DNA of 7,173 bases from Arthrobacter sp. Lineage in GTDB: Bacteria > Actinomycetota > Actinomycetes > Actinomycetales > Micrococcaceae. Position 1 is the stretch's first letter, and every line of letters begins with the position of its first letter. Positions 1 to 5,407 of this stretch are shown piece after piece. The notes beneath the pieces were generated by a model. The model was not told the origin of the DNA, searched no databases, and was given only the letters and a program-made list of their open reading frames with translations. Position numbers and translations under genes: made by a program. The stretch is taken from assembly GCA_025464545.1 (NCBI GenBank), contig JAODMA010000058.1:1-7173 (forward strand), written 5' to 3'.

Positions 1-498
1 TCAGCGGTTCCGGTTCGCCGGACACCGCCCCTGCCCCGAAATATCCCATAGGCCGAAGCTTGCCCAGCGTGGCTCATAAAAGGACCACCAGGAGAGTCCG
101 GCGTAGTCCCCGCTGTCATGCATGGACCGCGCCCATTGCTGGGTGGAGGCCCGGTCCCGGGACACCACGCTGCTGGGCCGCAGTGACCAGTCCAGCAGCA
201 CTTCGGGATCATCCAGGTCAAGGATCGACGGATCCCCCACGTACCTCACAAGTGCCTTGCTTGTGCCGTGGGGAGTTCCCGGTGGTGGGGCAAGGATGTC
301 TGGAGTCCAGACGGGGTACCTTCCGAAAGCTTCCGCGACGGCGCCTTCTGCCGAGTCTCCGACGTACAGCACAGCGTACTGGTGGTCCGGGTCGTCCACC
401 CGGCCAGCTCCCTGCCGCGGCCAGACGTACAAAGGATGCCCGCTGTGTGAGGGAGTTGCAGCGTCGGGATGCCAGTTGAGAACGCGCCAGAACTCCAC
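1..498 (-). CDS. RES-domain toxin of a RES-Xre toxin-antitoxin module
   Basis: The 165-aa product has the layout of RES-domain toxins. An N-terminal FWRV is followed by an Arg/Tyr-containing stretch with HPLY (21-24), R28 and R33, then LYVGDSAEGAVAEAFGR (44-60). That segment supplies a conserved Tyr (Y45) and Glu (E51 or E56). LDLDDP lies at 93-98 and a Ser-containing GLSWWSF at 134-140. Characterised members of this family (for example MbcT of Mycobacterium tuberculosis) degrade cytosolic NAD+ and stop growth, and that activity is inferred here. Length is normal and the TGA stop is the first codon of the window, so the gene is complete. It starts with GTG directly after the antitoxin TAG (TAGGTG), so translation is probably coupled. 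A GGGAG about 11 nt upstream, inside the antitoxin gene, may serve as ribosome site. The order antitoxin then toxin is the usual one. No inactivating change is visible. Confidence 0.88.
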   Translation of the reverse strand: MEFWRVLNWHPDAATPSHSGHPLYVWPRQGAGRVDDPDHQYAVLYVGDSAEGAVAEAFGRYPVWTPDILAPPPGTPHGTSKALVRYVGDPSILDLDDPEVLLDWSLRPSSVVSRDRASTQQWARSMHDSGDYAGLSWWSFYEPRWASFGLWDISGQGRCPANRNR

Positions 499-1020
499 CT
501 AGGCGAACGCTCCCTGCTCAAAGGCGCGGATCGCCTCGATCACCGGCGCGGCGCCTTCGAGACGGTAGACGTCGATGGGGCGGGCACCCAAGTGTGGGTC
601 CTGGCCTTCCAGCCAGAGCCTGGCCTGGGCCGGAGTGAACGCGCTGTGCAGGTGGCCCACCAGTGCATCCAGGTCCGCGAGCTGGGCGCGGTTCTCTTCG
701 TTCGGCGCATCCTGCCCAGATACCCACCGGCTCGGCCGGTCCTTGTTGACGCCGAGGAGGGCCGCCACAGCGTTGTTGCCCAGCGCGTTCACCAGGCGTT
801 GCGTCATGGCTCTCGGGCCGTAATCCGGTGCGTCTTTCAGGCCGGCCAGGTTGACCTTGACCGTCTTGACCGGCGCTTTGACCCGTGCTGGTGCCCGGCG
901 AGGTGCCAACCGGAATTCCTTGGGCAGCAGGATGACACCGTTGCGCATTCTGACCCGGGCTTCCCTGCCATCACCCCGAAGGATGACGGTCGCCTCCGCG
1001 GGCTTCCCCTGTTTCTCCAC
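499..1020 (-). CDS. Xre/MbcA/ParS-type antitoxin partner of the RES toxin
   Basis: The 173-aa product precedes the RES toxin gene with no gap. Residues 72-103 (MTQRLVNALGNNAVAALLGV...RPSRWVSG) read as a helix-turn-helix: ALG-x-x-x-VAxLLGV followed by a recognition helix containing RPSRW. Residues 124-173 (FTPAQARLWLEG..P.LGARPIDVYR...APVIEAIRAF) match the C-terminal MbcA/ParS/Xre toxin-binding domain, including the typical WL.G..P.LG.RPID pattern. Residues 1-65 form a short beta-rich then basic, Ala/Pro/Lys-rich extension whose role I cannot assign. The protein should bind and block the toxin and repress its own promoter. GTG at 1020 is the first possible start in frame, because a TAG lies 12 nt upstream. 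No Shine-Dalgarno sequence precedes it, and a perfect inverted repeat sits immediately upstream. Confidence 0.87.
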   Translation of the reverse strand: MEKQGKPAEATVILRGDGREARVRMRNGVILLPKEFRLAPRRAPARVKAPVKTVKVNLAGLKDAPDYGPRAMTQRLVNALGNNAVAALLGVNKDRPSRWVSGQDAPNEENRAQLADLDALVGHLHSAFTPAQARLWLEGQDPHLGARPIDVYRLEGAAPVIEAIRAFEQGAFA

Positions 1021-1044
1021 AGCCCAACACTATCTGTTGGGCTG
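1020..1044. promoter_or_regulatory. Perfect 10-bp inverted repeat, probable antitoxin operator
   Basis: The arms CAGCCCAACA (1020-1029) and TGTTGGGCTG (1035-1044) are exact reverse complements around the 5-nt spacer CTATC. The outer base of one arm is the G of the antitoxin GTG start codon. A palindrome of this size at the start of a toxin-antitoxin operon with a helix-turn-helix antitoxin is the expected autoregulatory operator. It could alternatively act as an RNA hairpin at the 5' end of the message. The symmetry is directly visible; the protein bound is inferred. Confidence 0.7.
1027..1032 (-). promoter_or_regulatory. Candidate -10 box (TAGTGT) for a leaderless antitoxin transcript
   Basis: On the minus strand TAGTGT fits the TANNNT form of actinobacterial -10 boxes and lies inside the inverted repeat. 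Six bases separate it from the GTG start, the usual distance from a -10 box to the transcription start. The mRNA could therefore begin at the start codon, which would explain the missing ribosome site. No convincing -35 box is seen, so this is tentative. Confidence 0.35.
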
Positions 1045-1115
1045 CTGGGCCGGAAGAGGCGGCCGTTCAAGGCGAAGGCCTGTCAGCTCAAAAAATTCTG
1101 CGCTGGCGAGCAAAG

Positions 1116-1526
1116 TCAGCTCGTCTCCTCCTCTTGGCGGATCAGGTCCCGGATCTTCCGGAAAGATTCGGGCCGGGCGGCCACCCCGATGTCGCCCTTG
1201 TCCGTGGCGAGGCACATAGCCTGGAACCCCTGATGGGTGAGGTATTTTCGCTCCTTCCGGTCGATCTTCCTGGGTTCGGTGGACGCCGCCGCCAAAGTGC
1301 TGAAGGTGGTGGGCCGTCCTGAAGGTTCGAGCGTGTCGTAGACCGCCGGCTGAAACTTGATAGCCGCTGCCCGGACGAAGGTTACGACGCCCATATTCCA
1401 GATTCCGCTGAGGGACCCGGGAAGTGACTCCGGGTAGCGGATGTAGACCAGAATCCCGCCTTGGTTCTCCAGCTTGGCCGCGGTCTTGCGTTCGCTGCGT
1501 GCCTGGATGTACCAGAGGACTGCCAT
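1116..1526 (-). CDS. Small hypothetical protein with short N-terminal hydrophobic segment, PH-like/DUF2550-like
   Basis: The 136-aa product begins with a short hydrophobic stretch (MAVLWYIQ) followed by a charged RSERKTAAKLENQ. The body is probably beta-rich: ILVYIRYP (25-32), GSLSGIWNMGVVTFVRAAAIKFQPAV (37-62), then a final basic/acidic helix ESFRKIRDLIRQEEE (120-134). The order of short membrane anchor, sheet with WxxG, Arg/Pro turn and terminal helix recalls actinobacterial DUF2550 proteins, but I cannot confirm that. The start is uncertain. The frame is open upstream to a TGA at 1560-1562, and the extra codons (RRRSWVVY) would lengthen the hydrophobic segment, yet they contain no start codon, and ATG 1526 has only a weak ribosome site. 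The shifted frame of the preceding DUF6884-like gene runs across this start. The stop lies 95 nt before the antitoxin start. Function is unknown. Confidence 0.6.
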   Translation of the reverse strand: MAVLWYIQARSERKTAAKLENQGGILVYIRYPESLPGSLSGIWNMGVVTFVRAAAIKFQPAVYDTLEPSGRPTTFSTLAAASTEPRKIDRKERKYLTHQGFQAMCLATDKGDIGVAARPESFRKIRDLIRQEEETS

Positions 1527-1546
1527 GTAGACGACCCATGACCGCC

Positions 1547-1974
1547 GGCGGAAAGCTTCTCAGTCAGCCAGCCCAGCTGTTGGCCGATACCTAGGCCTTT
1601 CATCGGAATCTCGACCGGCCACCGGCTGTTGTGCACCGCGATGCGGTACTGCTCCCCCGCCAGGGCGACCAGCGTGACGTTCGCCAGGCCGGCCAGCTCG
1701 GCGTCGAGTTCTCTTTGACCCGGGCGCCCCACTGGTGGATCGGCGGGGACGTCCGGTGGTTCGTGCCGAGCCGCATGTCGTAGGGTTCGAGGACTGTGTC
1801 CGGGTGGACCAGGCCGTGTTTGGCGGACAGCAAGTACCAGCGGTCGCAGGTGAGCTCGGCGTAGGCGGAGGCCTTCTTGAACAGCTGGTAGACGTAGAGT
1901 TCGCGGGTCGGCGCCGGCCGCTTCAGCTTCTGCGACGCGCAGCCGACCAGTCCTACCGTGATTGCCGTGCTCAT
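1547..1974 (-). pseudogene. DUF6884-like protein, split by a one-base indel
   Basis: Two minus-strand frames together make one recognisable protein. The first starts at ATG 1974, with GGAG five bases upstream. It reads MSTAITVGLVGCASQKL, then YVYQLFKKASAYAE, RWYLLSAKHGLV and LEPYD, which are the hallmarks of DUF6884-type proteins (early Cys and Lys; LSAKHGL). After ...WGARVK near 1714-1716 the frame becomes nonsense. The adjacent frame resumes with RELDAELAGLANVTLVALAGEQYR and ends in a typical GLGIGQQLGWL. Restoring one A in the AAA run (plus strand TTT, 1714-1716) joins them into about 145 residues. The shifted frame has no stop until TAA at 1382, so the end given is where family-like sequence finishes. 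The biochemical role of this family is not known to me. The indel may be real or a homopolymer sequencing error. Confidence 0.72.
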
Positions 1975-2029
1975 TGCCGCTCCAGTTCCTCGTCGGGGGA
2001 TGCTGCTGTGCGCCAAGCCATGCGTAGAG

Positions 2030-2043
2030 GGCCGGGCCCGGCC
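2030..2043. terminator. 14-bp GC palindrome behind the Excalibur gene, possible hairpin
   Basis: GGCCGGGCCCGGCC is a perfect palindrome starting 3 nt beyond the Excalibur stop codon. As RNA it folds as a 5-bp GGCCG/CGGCC stem with a 4-base loop. There is no T-run after it on either strand, so intrinsic termination is only a possibility. It could equally be a chance GC-rich symmetry or an attenuating hairpin before the DUF6884-like gene, whose ribosome site lies about 45 nt further on. Confidence 0.3.
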
Positions 2044-2045
2044 GG

Positions 2046-2450
2046 CTAGTCCTTCGGCTTGGACTCGCAGGCAATACCGTCGCCGTCCGGATCCAGCTGC
2101 TTCGTGTAGCCCGGCTCGCCCTTCTTGAAAGGCCCCTGCCCGCCGGCCCAGACGTCGTTGCAGCTCGTGAAGCGGTACGTCTTCTGCGGCGCGTCACTCG
2201 TCGGCTTCCTGGTCCGCGACGGCTTCGGAGTGCTCTGCTCTTGCGAGGGCTCGGTGGCGGCAGGCGCTGCGGCTTCAGGTTCGGTGGTCGGGGTCGCGGC
2301 CCGGGCGTCCGCAGAGTCAGCATGCGCGGCGATGCTGCCGACGGTTCCGGCAATCAACGCCAAGATAATCAGTGCCGCGGCAATCCAGACGACCGGTTTG
2401 GTCCTACGGCGGGCTGGTACGGGCGTGACGGCCTGGTCGAGCGGGTTCAC
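2046..2450 (-). CDS. Membrane-anchored Excalibur calcium-binding domain protein
   Basis: The 134-aa product has three parts. A cytoplasmic N-terminus with a basic RRRTK (14-18) leads into a transmembrane or uncleaved signal segment (about 19-41). A low-complexity Ala/Pro/Thr/Glu/Ser linker (about 45-90) follows. The C-terminal Excalibur domain (92-129) reads YRFTSCNDVWAGGQGP...GEPGY...LDPDGDGIACE. DPDGDGIACE carries the Asp-rich calcium loop, and Cys97 and Cys128 are the conserved disulphide pair. The domain is expected outside the membrane. Excalibur domains occur in extracellular nucleases and other surface proteins, but no catalytic domain is attached here, so the protein is probably a binding or structural module. 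GTG 2450 is preceded by AAAGGA at about 10 nt. The gene lies alone between the lipoprotein and DUF6884-like genes, in the same direction. Confidence 0.85.
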   Translation of the reverse strand: MNPLDQAVTPVPARRRTKPVVWIAAALIILALIAGTVGSIAAHADSADARAATPTTEPEAAAPAATEPSQEQSTPKPSRTRKPTSDAPQKTYRFTSCNDVWAGGQGPFKKGEPGYTKQLDPDGDGIACESKPKD

Positions 2451-2477
2451 AGCGGGGCATTCCTTTGGTTGGGCTTA

Positions 2478-2511
2478 GGCCAGTTCCCATGCACAGAGAA
2501 CTCCGTTGGCC
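2478..2511. repeat. Interrupted dyad upstream of the Excalibur gene
   Basis: Nested inverted arms are visible: GGCCA (2478-2482) with TGGCC (2507-2511), and inside them AGTTC (2482-2486) with GAACT (2498-2502). The right side carries four or five extra unpaired bases. The dyad lies in the presumed 5' untranslated region, 28-61 nt before the GTG start. It could be an operator or an mRNA stem, and chance is not excluded. Confidence 0.25.
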
Positions 2512-2533
2512 CATGCCGGGGCAGGCACTCCCC

Positions 2534-2562
2534 AGTCTATTTCAGTGAGGAGCGCCTGACTC
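2534..2562 (-). promoter_or_regulatory. Weak promoter candidate for the Excalibur gene
   Basis: On the minus strand, GAGTCA (plus 2557-2562) and TAGACT (plus 2534-2539) are separated by exactly 17 bp. TAGACT fits TANNNT, while the -35 hexamer matches TTGACA at only three of six positions. It lies in the 137-bp gap between the lipoprotein stop and the Excalibur start, where a promoter could be expected. Confidence 0.25.
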
Positions 2563-2587
2563 GCGGACATTCCAGGGTCGCCGCGCC

Positions 2588-3343
2588 CTACCCCCGGTCC
2601 TGGCCGGAGGTGTCAATCTTGAATCCGGGCGTTAGGTAGGATTCGTAGGAGCCCATCATGAGCCACGCATCTCCCACCTTCGTCATCGGGAACCACGTGA
2701 CCATCTGGCCTCTGAGGATGCCACCCTCCTTGCAACTGACGGCGAGCGTCACATGGCCACTGAAAACTGGAACCTGTGTGCCGCTCTCATCCGGTCGTGC
2801 GGTCAGAGAAACCCCCTCCATGTTGGTGGCATAGGGCTCGGCCGTGTACGTGCACGGCTGACCCGATTCGGTGGTGAAGGTGTAGGTGTGCTCGCCGTCC
2901 TTATCCACCCCGGACCCGTAGCTAGTAAGGACCGGGAGCTCCTTGGTGGAGGTCCACTCCGTCTCCATTTCCTGGAAGGCCGCACCGTCGACGAGGGGCT
3001 TGAACCTGGCGGCAGCCTCGTTCCAGTTCGCATCGGTGGGCACGAATCCTTCAACCGTGTACTCGGGGTGCTCGTCAAACATGGCGGACAGGATCTTGAT
3101 TCCGGCCGCGGCGATTGGGGTGGATACGGCACGGTCTTCGCCGAAGGCCGGCCCCCACTCCGGGTCCAGGATGGCCGTCGCAGGGTCATAGTCTGCAACC
3201 TTCTTCTGAGGTTCCTGACCCAGGATTGCCACTGGCTGGGGCTTGGCTTTGGCCGGCGCTGTAGAGCAACCGGATGCGGTCAGGACCAATGCGGCCAGGA
3301 GCCCCACGACTCCAACCGTTCGTTTTGTGCGGTGTGCTTTCAT
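2588..3343 (-). CDS. Hypothetical secreted lipoprotein
   Basis: The 251-aa product starts with a basic MKAHRTKR, a hydrophobic core (9-21) and the lipobox LTASGC. Cys26 is therefore the predicted lipidated residue, and the mature protein should sit on the outer face of the cytoplasmic membrane. The mature part has an acidic helical region (about 75-125), then a beta-rich region with YTFTTESGQPCTYTAEP and VTLAVSC; Cys164 and Cys204 could form a disulphide. A C-terminal MVTWFPMTKVGDAWLMMGSY suggests an NTF2-like or Mce-accessory-like sheet, but this is only an impression and I do not recognise a named family. ATG 3343 is well supported by GGGGGA about 5 nt upstream. The gene stands alone: 60 bp separate it from the 140-aa gene upstream and 137 bp from the Excalibur gene downstream. 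Confidence 0.85.
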   Translation of the reverse strand: MKAHRTKRTVGVVGLLAALVLTASGCSTAPAKAKPQPVAILGQEPQKKVADYDPATAILDPEWGPAFGEDRAVSTPIAAAGIKILSAMFDEHPEYTVEGFVPTDANWNEAAARFKPLVDGAAFQEMETEWTSTKELPVLTSYGSGVDKDGEHTYTFTTESGQPCTYTAEPYATNMEGVSLTARPDESGTQVPVFSGHVTLAVSCKEGGILRGQMVTWFPMTKVGDAWLMMGSYESYLTPGFKIDTSGQDRG

Positions 3344-3403
3344 GAATGTCCCCCAGGTGGCTAGTGGTTACGGGTGATGCTGTCTAATAGTCGCTGATGT
3401 GCC

Positions 3404-3826
3404 TCACAGGGGCGGCATTGCCGATGCCCATGTCTTTGCTTCTGGATGGGGGTTCAGTTCGGCGTGGGCCGTGACCAGGTCAAAGTCCTCGACTTTCGGG
3501 GCGGCCAGGATGGCTGCGTCGAACGGTGCCGCACCGTAGAACTGGTCGCCGAACTGGGTGCCGGCGAAGAGCAGCAAGGCGGTGTCCGAGTGGAGGATCC
3601 TCATGCGGAACCAGGTCATGGCCGCTCCCCCGACGCCGGGGAACGGGCCGGCCGTGGAGCCGTACCAGGTCTCCCAGGATGCCACGTTGCGGAAGTTCTT
3701 CAGGTCGGTTCCGGCGGGGATCCGGTCGGCTTCCTCGAGCAGGAATAGCGCCTTGCTGACGTTCTCTGCGTAGCGGCCGTTGAGGAGTGCGTCGATGAGC
3801 TGGTCGGTCAGTGCCTTGGCGGACAT
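3404..3826 (-). CDS. Hypothetical 140-aa protein, family not recognised
   Basis: The 140-aa soluble product starts at ATG 3826, preceded by an AAAGGGA ribosome site. Residues 4-40 look helical (LTDQLIDALLNGRYAENVSKALFLLEEADRI). The middle is aromatic- and glycine-rich: WETWYGSTAG (51-60), PFPGVGGAAMTWFRMRIL (61-78), LLLFAGTQFGDQFYG (84-98). There is no signal peptide, membrane segment, Cys pair or catalytic motif that I know. The TWFRMR and GDQFYGAAPFDA patterns look conserved rather than random, and base composition fits a real gene. It begins 24 nt after the stop of the broken CPFR-type gene on the same strand, so the two were probably co-transcribed. Confidence 0.72.
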   Translation of the reverse strand: MSAKALTDQLIDALLNGRYAENVSKALFLLEEADRIPAGTDLKNFRNVASWETWYGSTAGPFPGVGGAAMTWFRMRILHSDTALLLFAGTQFGDQFYGAAPFDAAILAAPKVEDFDLVTAHAELNPHPEAKTWASAMPPL

Positions 3827-3850
3827 GGAAGTCCCTTTCGTAGTGGGGGT

Positions 3851-4215
3851 CTAGCGGCTGTCGTGGGTGGCGACCCAGTCGGCCAGGGAGCCGCGGACGG
3901 GTGCGTCCATGGCGAGGTCTGCCGGGTCGTAGAAGCCGAGGCGTTCGCCGATGCGCATCATCTGGTTGAATGAGCCTTCACGTTCCATCGTGATCAGGGC
4001 CCCGGCAGTGCGTAGATCCCCGGTGACCTCACCGGTACCGTCCTCGTTTTTGTAGTCCAAGGTCTTGTGACAGTGGAAGGAGGCGTCGGCTGCAGGGAAT
4101 AGGTGATGTCCTGAGCGCGGTCCCGGTCAAGGAAGGGCGTCCGGTTGCCCCGGAACGGGCAGTTGCCGCAGGGGCGCTTCAAGGCGAAGGGGCGGAAGGT
4201 GGCATCGGCTGTCAT
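3851..4215 (-). pseudogene. Small Cys-rich CPFR...CHKT protein, frameshifted
   Basis: The first frame (ATG 4215) reads MTADATFRPFALKRPCGNCPFR, then FLDRDRAQDITYSLQ, and goes out of frame near 4090-4092. The next frame continues ADASFHCHKTLDYKNEDGT and then NQMMRIGERLGFYDPADLAMDAPV to TAG at 3851-3853. Adding one base at the junction gives about 120 residues of a small family found in phage and accessory DNA, with a PCxxCPFR motif and a FHCHKT motif that could bind metal. I cannot name it firmly; DUF6283-like is a guess. A third Cys that I would expect before AGAL is Thr here (LRTAGAL), a second possible sign of decay. The start has no good ribosome site. Remnants could still be translated, but no full-length protein is expected without frame correction. 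Confidence 0.68.
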
Positions 4216-4285
4216 GCACCATGTGTACGGAACCGCGCATCTCCCCGGTGCCTGTTCTGCCGCTGGCCGGTCCGATCGAGGCCCT

Positions 4286-4304
4286 GTTGAACGTGCCCTT
4301 CAAC
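4286..4304. repeat. Inverted repeat GTTGAA-N7-TTCAAC between divergent genes
   Basis: Perfect 6-bp arms GTTGAA (4286-4291) and TTCAAC (4299-4304) flank CGTGCCC. The repeat lies in the 225-bp gap between the minus-strand CPFR-type gene and the plus-strand secreted-protein gene, 35 bp upstream of the latter's -35 box. An operator role is possible but not demonstrated. Confidence 0.35.
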
Positions 4305-4338
4305 GGACATACGGTCATCCGGCGAGTAGGGCCTACGC

Positions 4339-4367
4339 TTGTTGGCCCCGCGTCGCAGGCCTATGAT
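4339..4367 (+). promoter_or_regulatory. Sigma-70-type promoter of the secreted 171-aa protein gene
   Basis: TTGTTG (4339-4344) and TATGAT (4362-4367) are exactly 17 bp apart. The -10 box matches TATAAT in five of six positions and the -35 box matches TTGACA in four of six. The predicted transcription start near 4374 gives a leader of about 65 nt. The leader contains a possible GGGGATTTTCCC stem and the palindrome CCCATGGG. This is the best promoter in the window. Confidence 0.65.
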
Positions 4368-4440
4368 GCGCAAACTTTCGTCGGGGATTTTCCCACACCC
4401 ATGGGGGGTAACTGTTTCGCAACCACGAAGGAGCAACCTC

Positions 4441-4956
4441 ATGAAACGCCTGATCACACCCGTCGCCATCGCCATCGGAATCGTACTTTTCGCCGGGACA
4501 GGGCCCGCGATAGCCTCACCGCCAACCCCAATTGAACCTTCATCCCATCAGTTCGACTGCCCTGGTTTCATCGTCGATGCCGTGATCACGGGCAAGATGA
4601 AGGAGATCGACGCGCCGCTCTCTTCGTTTCCGAAATCTCAGCCGCTGAAATTACTCACCGTCGTGGGTGCAGCGTCCACTGCGACGCTGACGGGTCCGGC
4701 GCCGGCTTCCAAAGTCCTGAGCTTTTCTCAGAACGGGAGTATCCGCATTGCGCTTGATTTGAGCCCCGGCGGTGATTTGGTCTTCACGGGCACCGGGAGA
4801 AACCTGATCAGCGTGCCACAGCACGGAGACTATCCGGGCGGGTTGTTCCTCTCCGTCGGCAAGGTGACCTGGACCCTGAATGGGCCGGTGGACCCGAACG
4901 GGGGGATTACCGGCCCAGGCACCGTGACCGACGTTTGCGCGCTTCTGGCGCCGTAA
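4441..4956 (+). CDS. Hypothetical secreted protein
   Basis: The 171-aa product begins MKRLITPVAIAIGIVLFAG with a classical Sec signal peptide. Cleavage is predicted after AIA (residue 25/26, before SPP). The mature part is beta-rich: FDCPGFIVDAVITGK (38-52), repeated Gly/Thr-rich strands, SIRIALDLSPGGDLVFTGTG, then VTWTLNGPVDPNGGITGPGTVTDVCALL. Cys40 and Cys166 sit near the two ends and could close a disulphide. There are no catalytic motifs. Similar small secreted actinobacterial beta proteins exist, but I cannot name the family or function. ATG 4441 is clear: AAGGAG lies 8 nt upstream and a signal peptide starts there, so in-frame alternative starts upstream are unlikely. It has its own strong promoter and faces a decayed SDR gene downstream. 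Confidence 0.85.
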   Translation: MKRLITPVAIAIGIVLFAGTGPAIASPPTPIEPSSHQFDCPGFIVDAVITGKMKEIDAPLSSFPKSQPLKLLTVVGAASTATLTGPAPASKVLSFSQNGSIRIALDLSPGGDLVFTGTGRNLISVPQHGDYPGGLFLSVGKVTWTLNGPVDPNGGITGPGTVTDVCALLAP

Positions 4957-4974
4957 GCGGGCAATAACGCCGAA

Positions 4975-4998
4975 CGGACCTGTCCGCAGTTAGGTTTT
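4975..4998 (+). terminator. Weak terminator candidate after the secreted-protein gene
   Basis: CGGAC (4975-4979) and GTCCG (4982-4986) can pair, in practice as a short GGA/TCC stem with a CCTG loop. AAC/GTT outside adds a little after a small bulge. A TTTT follows at 4995-4998. The stem is short and the T-run is not adjacent, so termination efficiency would be low. Confidence 0.25.
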
Positions 4999-5371
4999 AG
5001 CCATTGGCCGACCAGCCGGATTCATCGATGACAAGAAGCGCTCATGGCAGGAAGTCTACAAGGACAAGTTCGGCGGGTTCCGGTCAGCAAACCTCACCCC
5101 ACTGGGACGCAGCGGAGTACCTGAAGAGGTAGCCAGGGTCGTCGCATTTCTTCTAAGCCCGCAAGCAGCGTTCATCACTGGTGCGCCCATCGTCACTGAC
5201 GGCGGGTACAGCGGCGTGGACTACTACATGAAGTATGGAACGACCTTCTTGAATAAGCCCATTCCTCCTACCGGGAGCGGAACTGAGCCGCTCGAGCGCA
5301 CCGGAAGTCGGCCCGACGATCGTTCCCTGGTCAGCGACGTTCGCGTCCCGGTCAGGACAAAAGCCCCCTGA
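4994..5371 (+). pseudogene. C-terminal remnant of a short-chain dehydrogenase/reductase (SDR)
   Basis: The frame from 4994 to TGA 5369-5371 encodes [19 protein letters not shown], then [40 protein letters not shown] and [38 protein letters not shown] is the conserved C-terminal third of classical SDR oxidoreductases. The NAD(P)-binding TGxxxGIG, NNAG and the catalytic Ser and YxxxK are all absent. In-frame TAG at 4991-4993 closes the frame and no ATG or GTG start precedes the homology. The break lies around 5000-5020. About 50 residues after the DGGY motif are unusual and may be read-through beyond the original stop. Its end lies 36 bp before the hydrolase, so the pair may once have formed an operon. 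Confidence 0.8.
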
Positions 5372-5407
5372 TCCCCTGGACCAGTGCGCTGGCGTTACCG
5401 TGAGGGG

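Noticed and set aside
1048..1064. Short hairpin GGCCG/CGGCC between the PH-like gene and the antitoxin
   Set aside because: The stem is only 5 bp, GC-rich by composition, and no T-run follows on either strand.
469..1233. Long plus-strand open frame (254 codons) opposite the antitoxin and its upstream region
   Set aside because: It is antisense to a clearly recognisable antitoxin, has no domain signal and has a composition typical of high-GC shadow frames.
1710..1720. Programmed frameshift in the DUF6884-like gene
   Set aside because: The local sequence GTCAAAGAG does not form an X XXY YYZ slippery heptamer and no downstream stem is apparent.
1600..2016. Upstream TTG start (2016) for the DUF6884-like protein
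   Set aside because: ATG 1974 has GGAG at five bases and begins just before the conserved VGLVGC motif; the extra 14 residues are not family-like.
1382..2353. Long minus-strand frame (323 codons) spanning the Excalibur and DUF6884-like genes
   Set aside because: Only its 1547-1714 part is family-like (the shifted DUF6884 C-terminus); the rest is an Arg/Pro/Ser-rich shadow of the Excalibur gene and of its neighbours.
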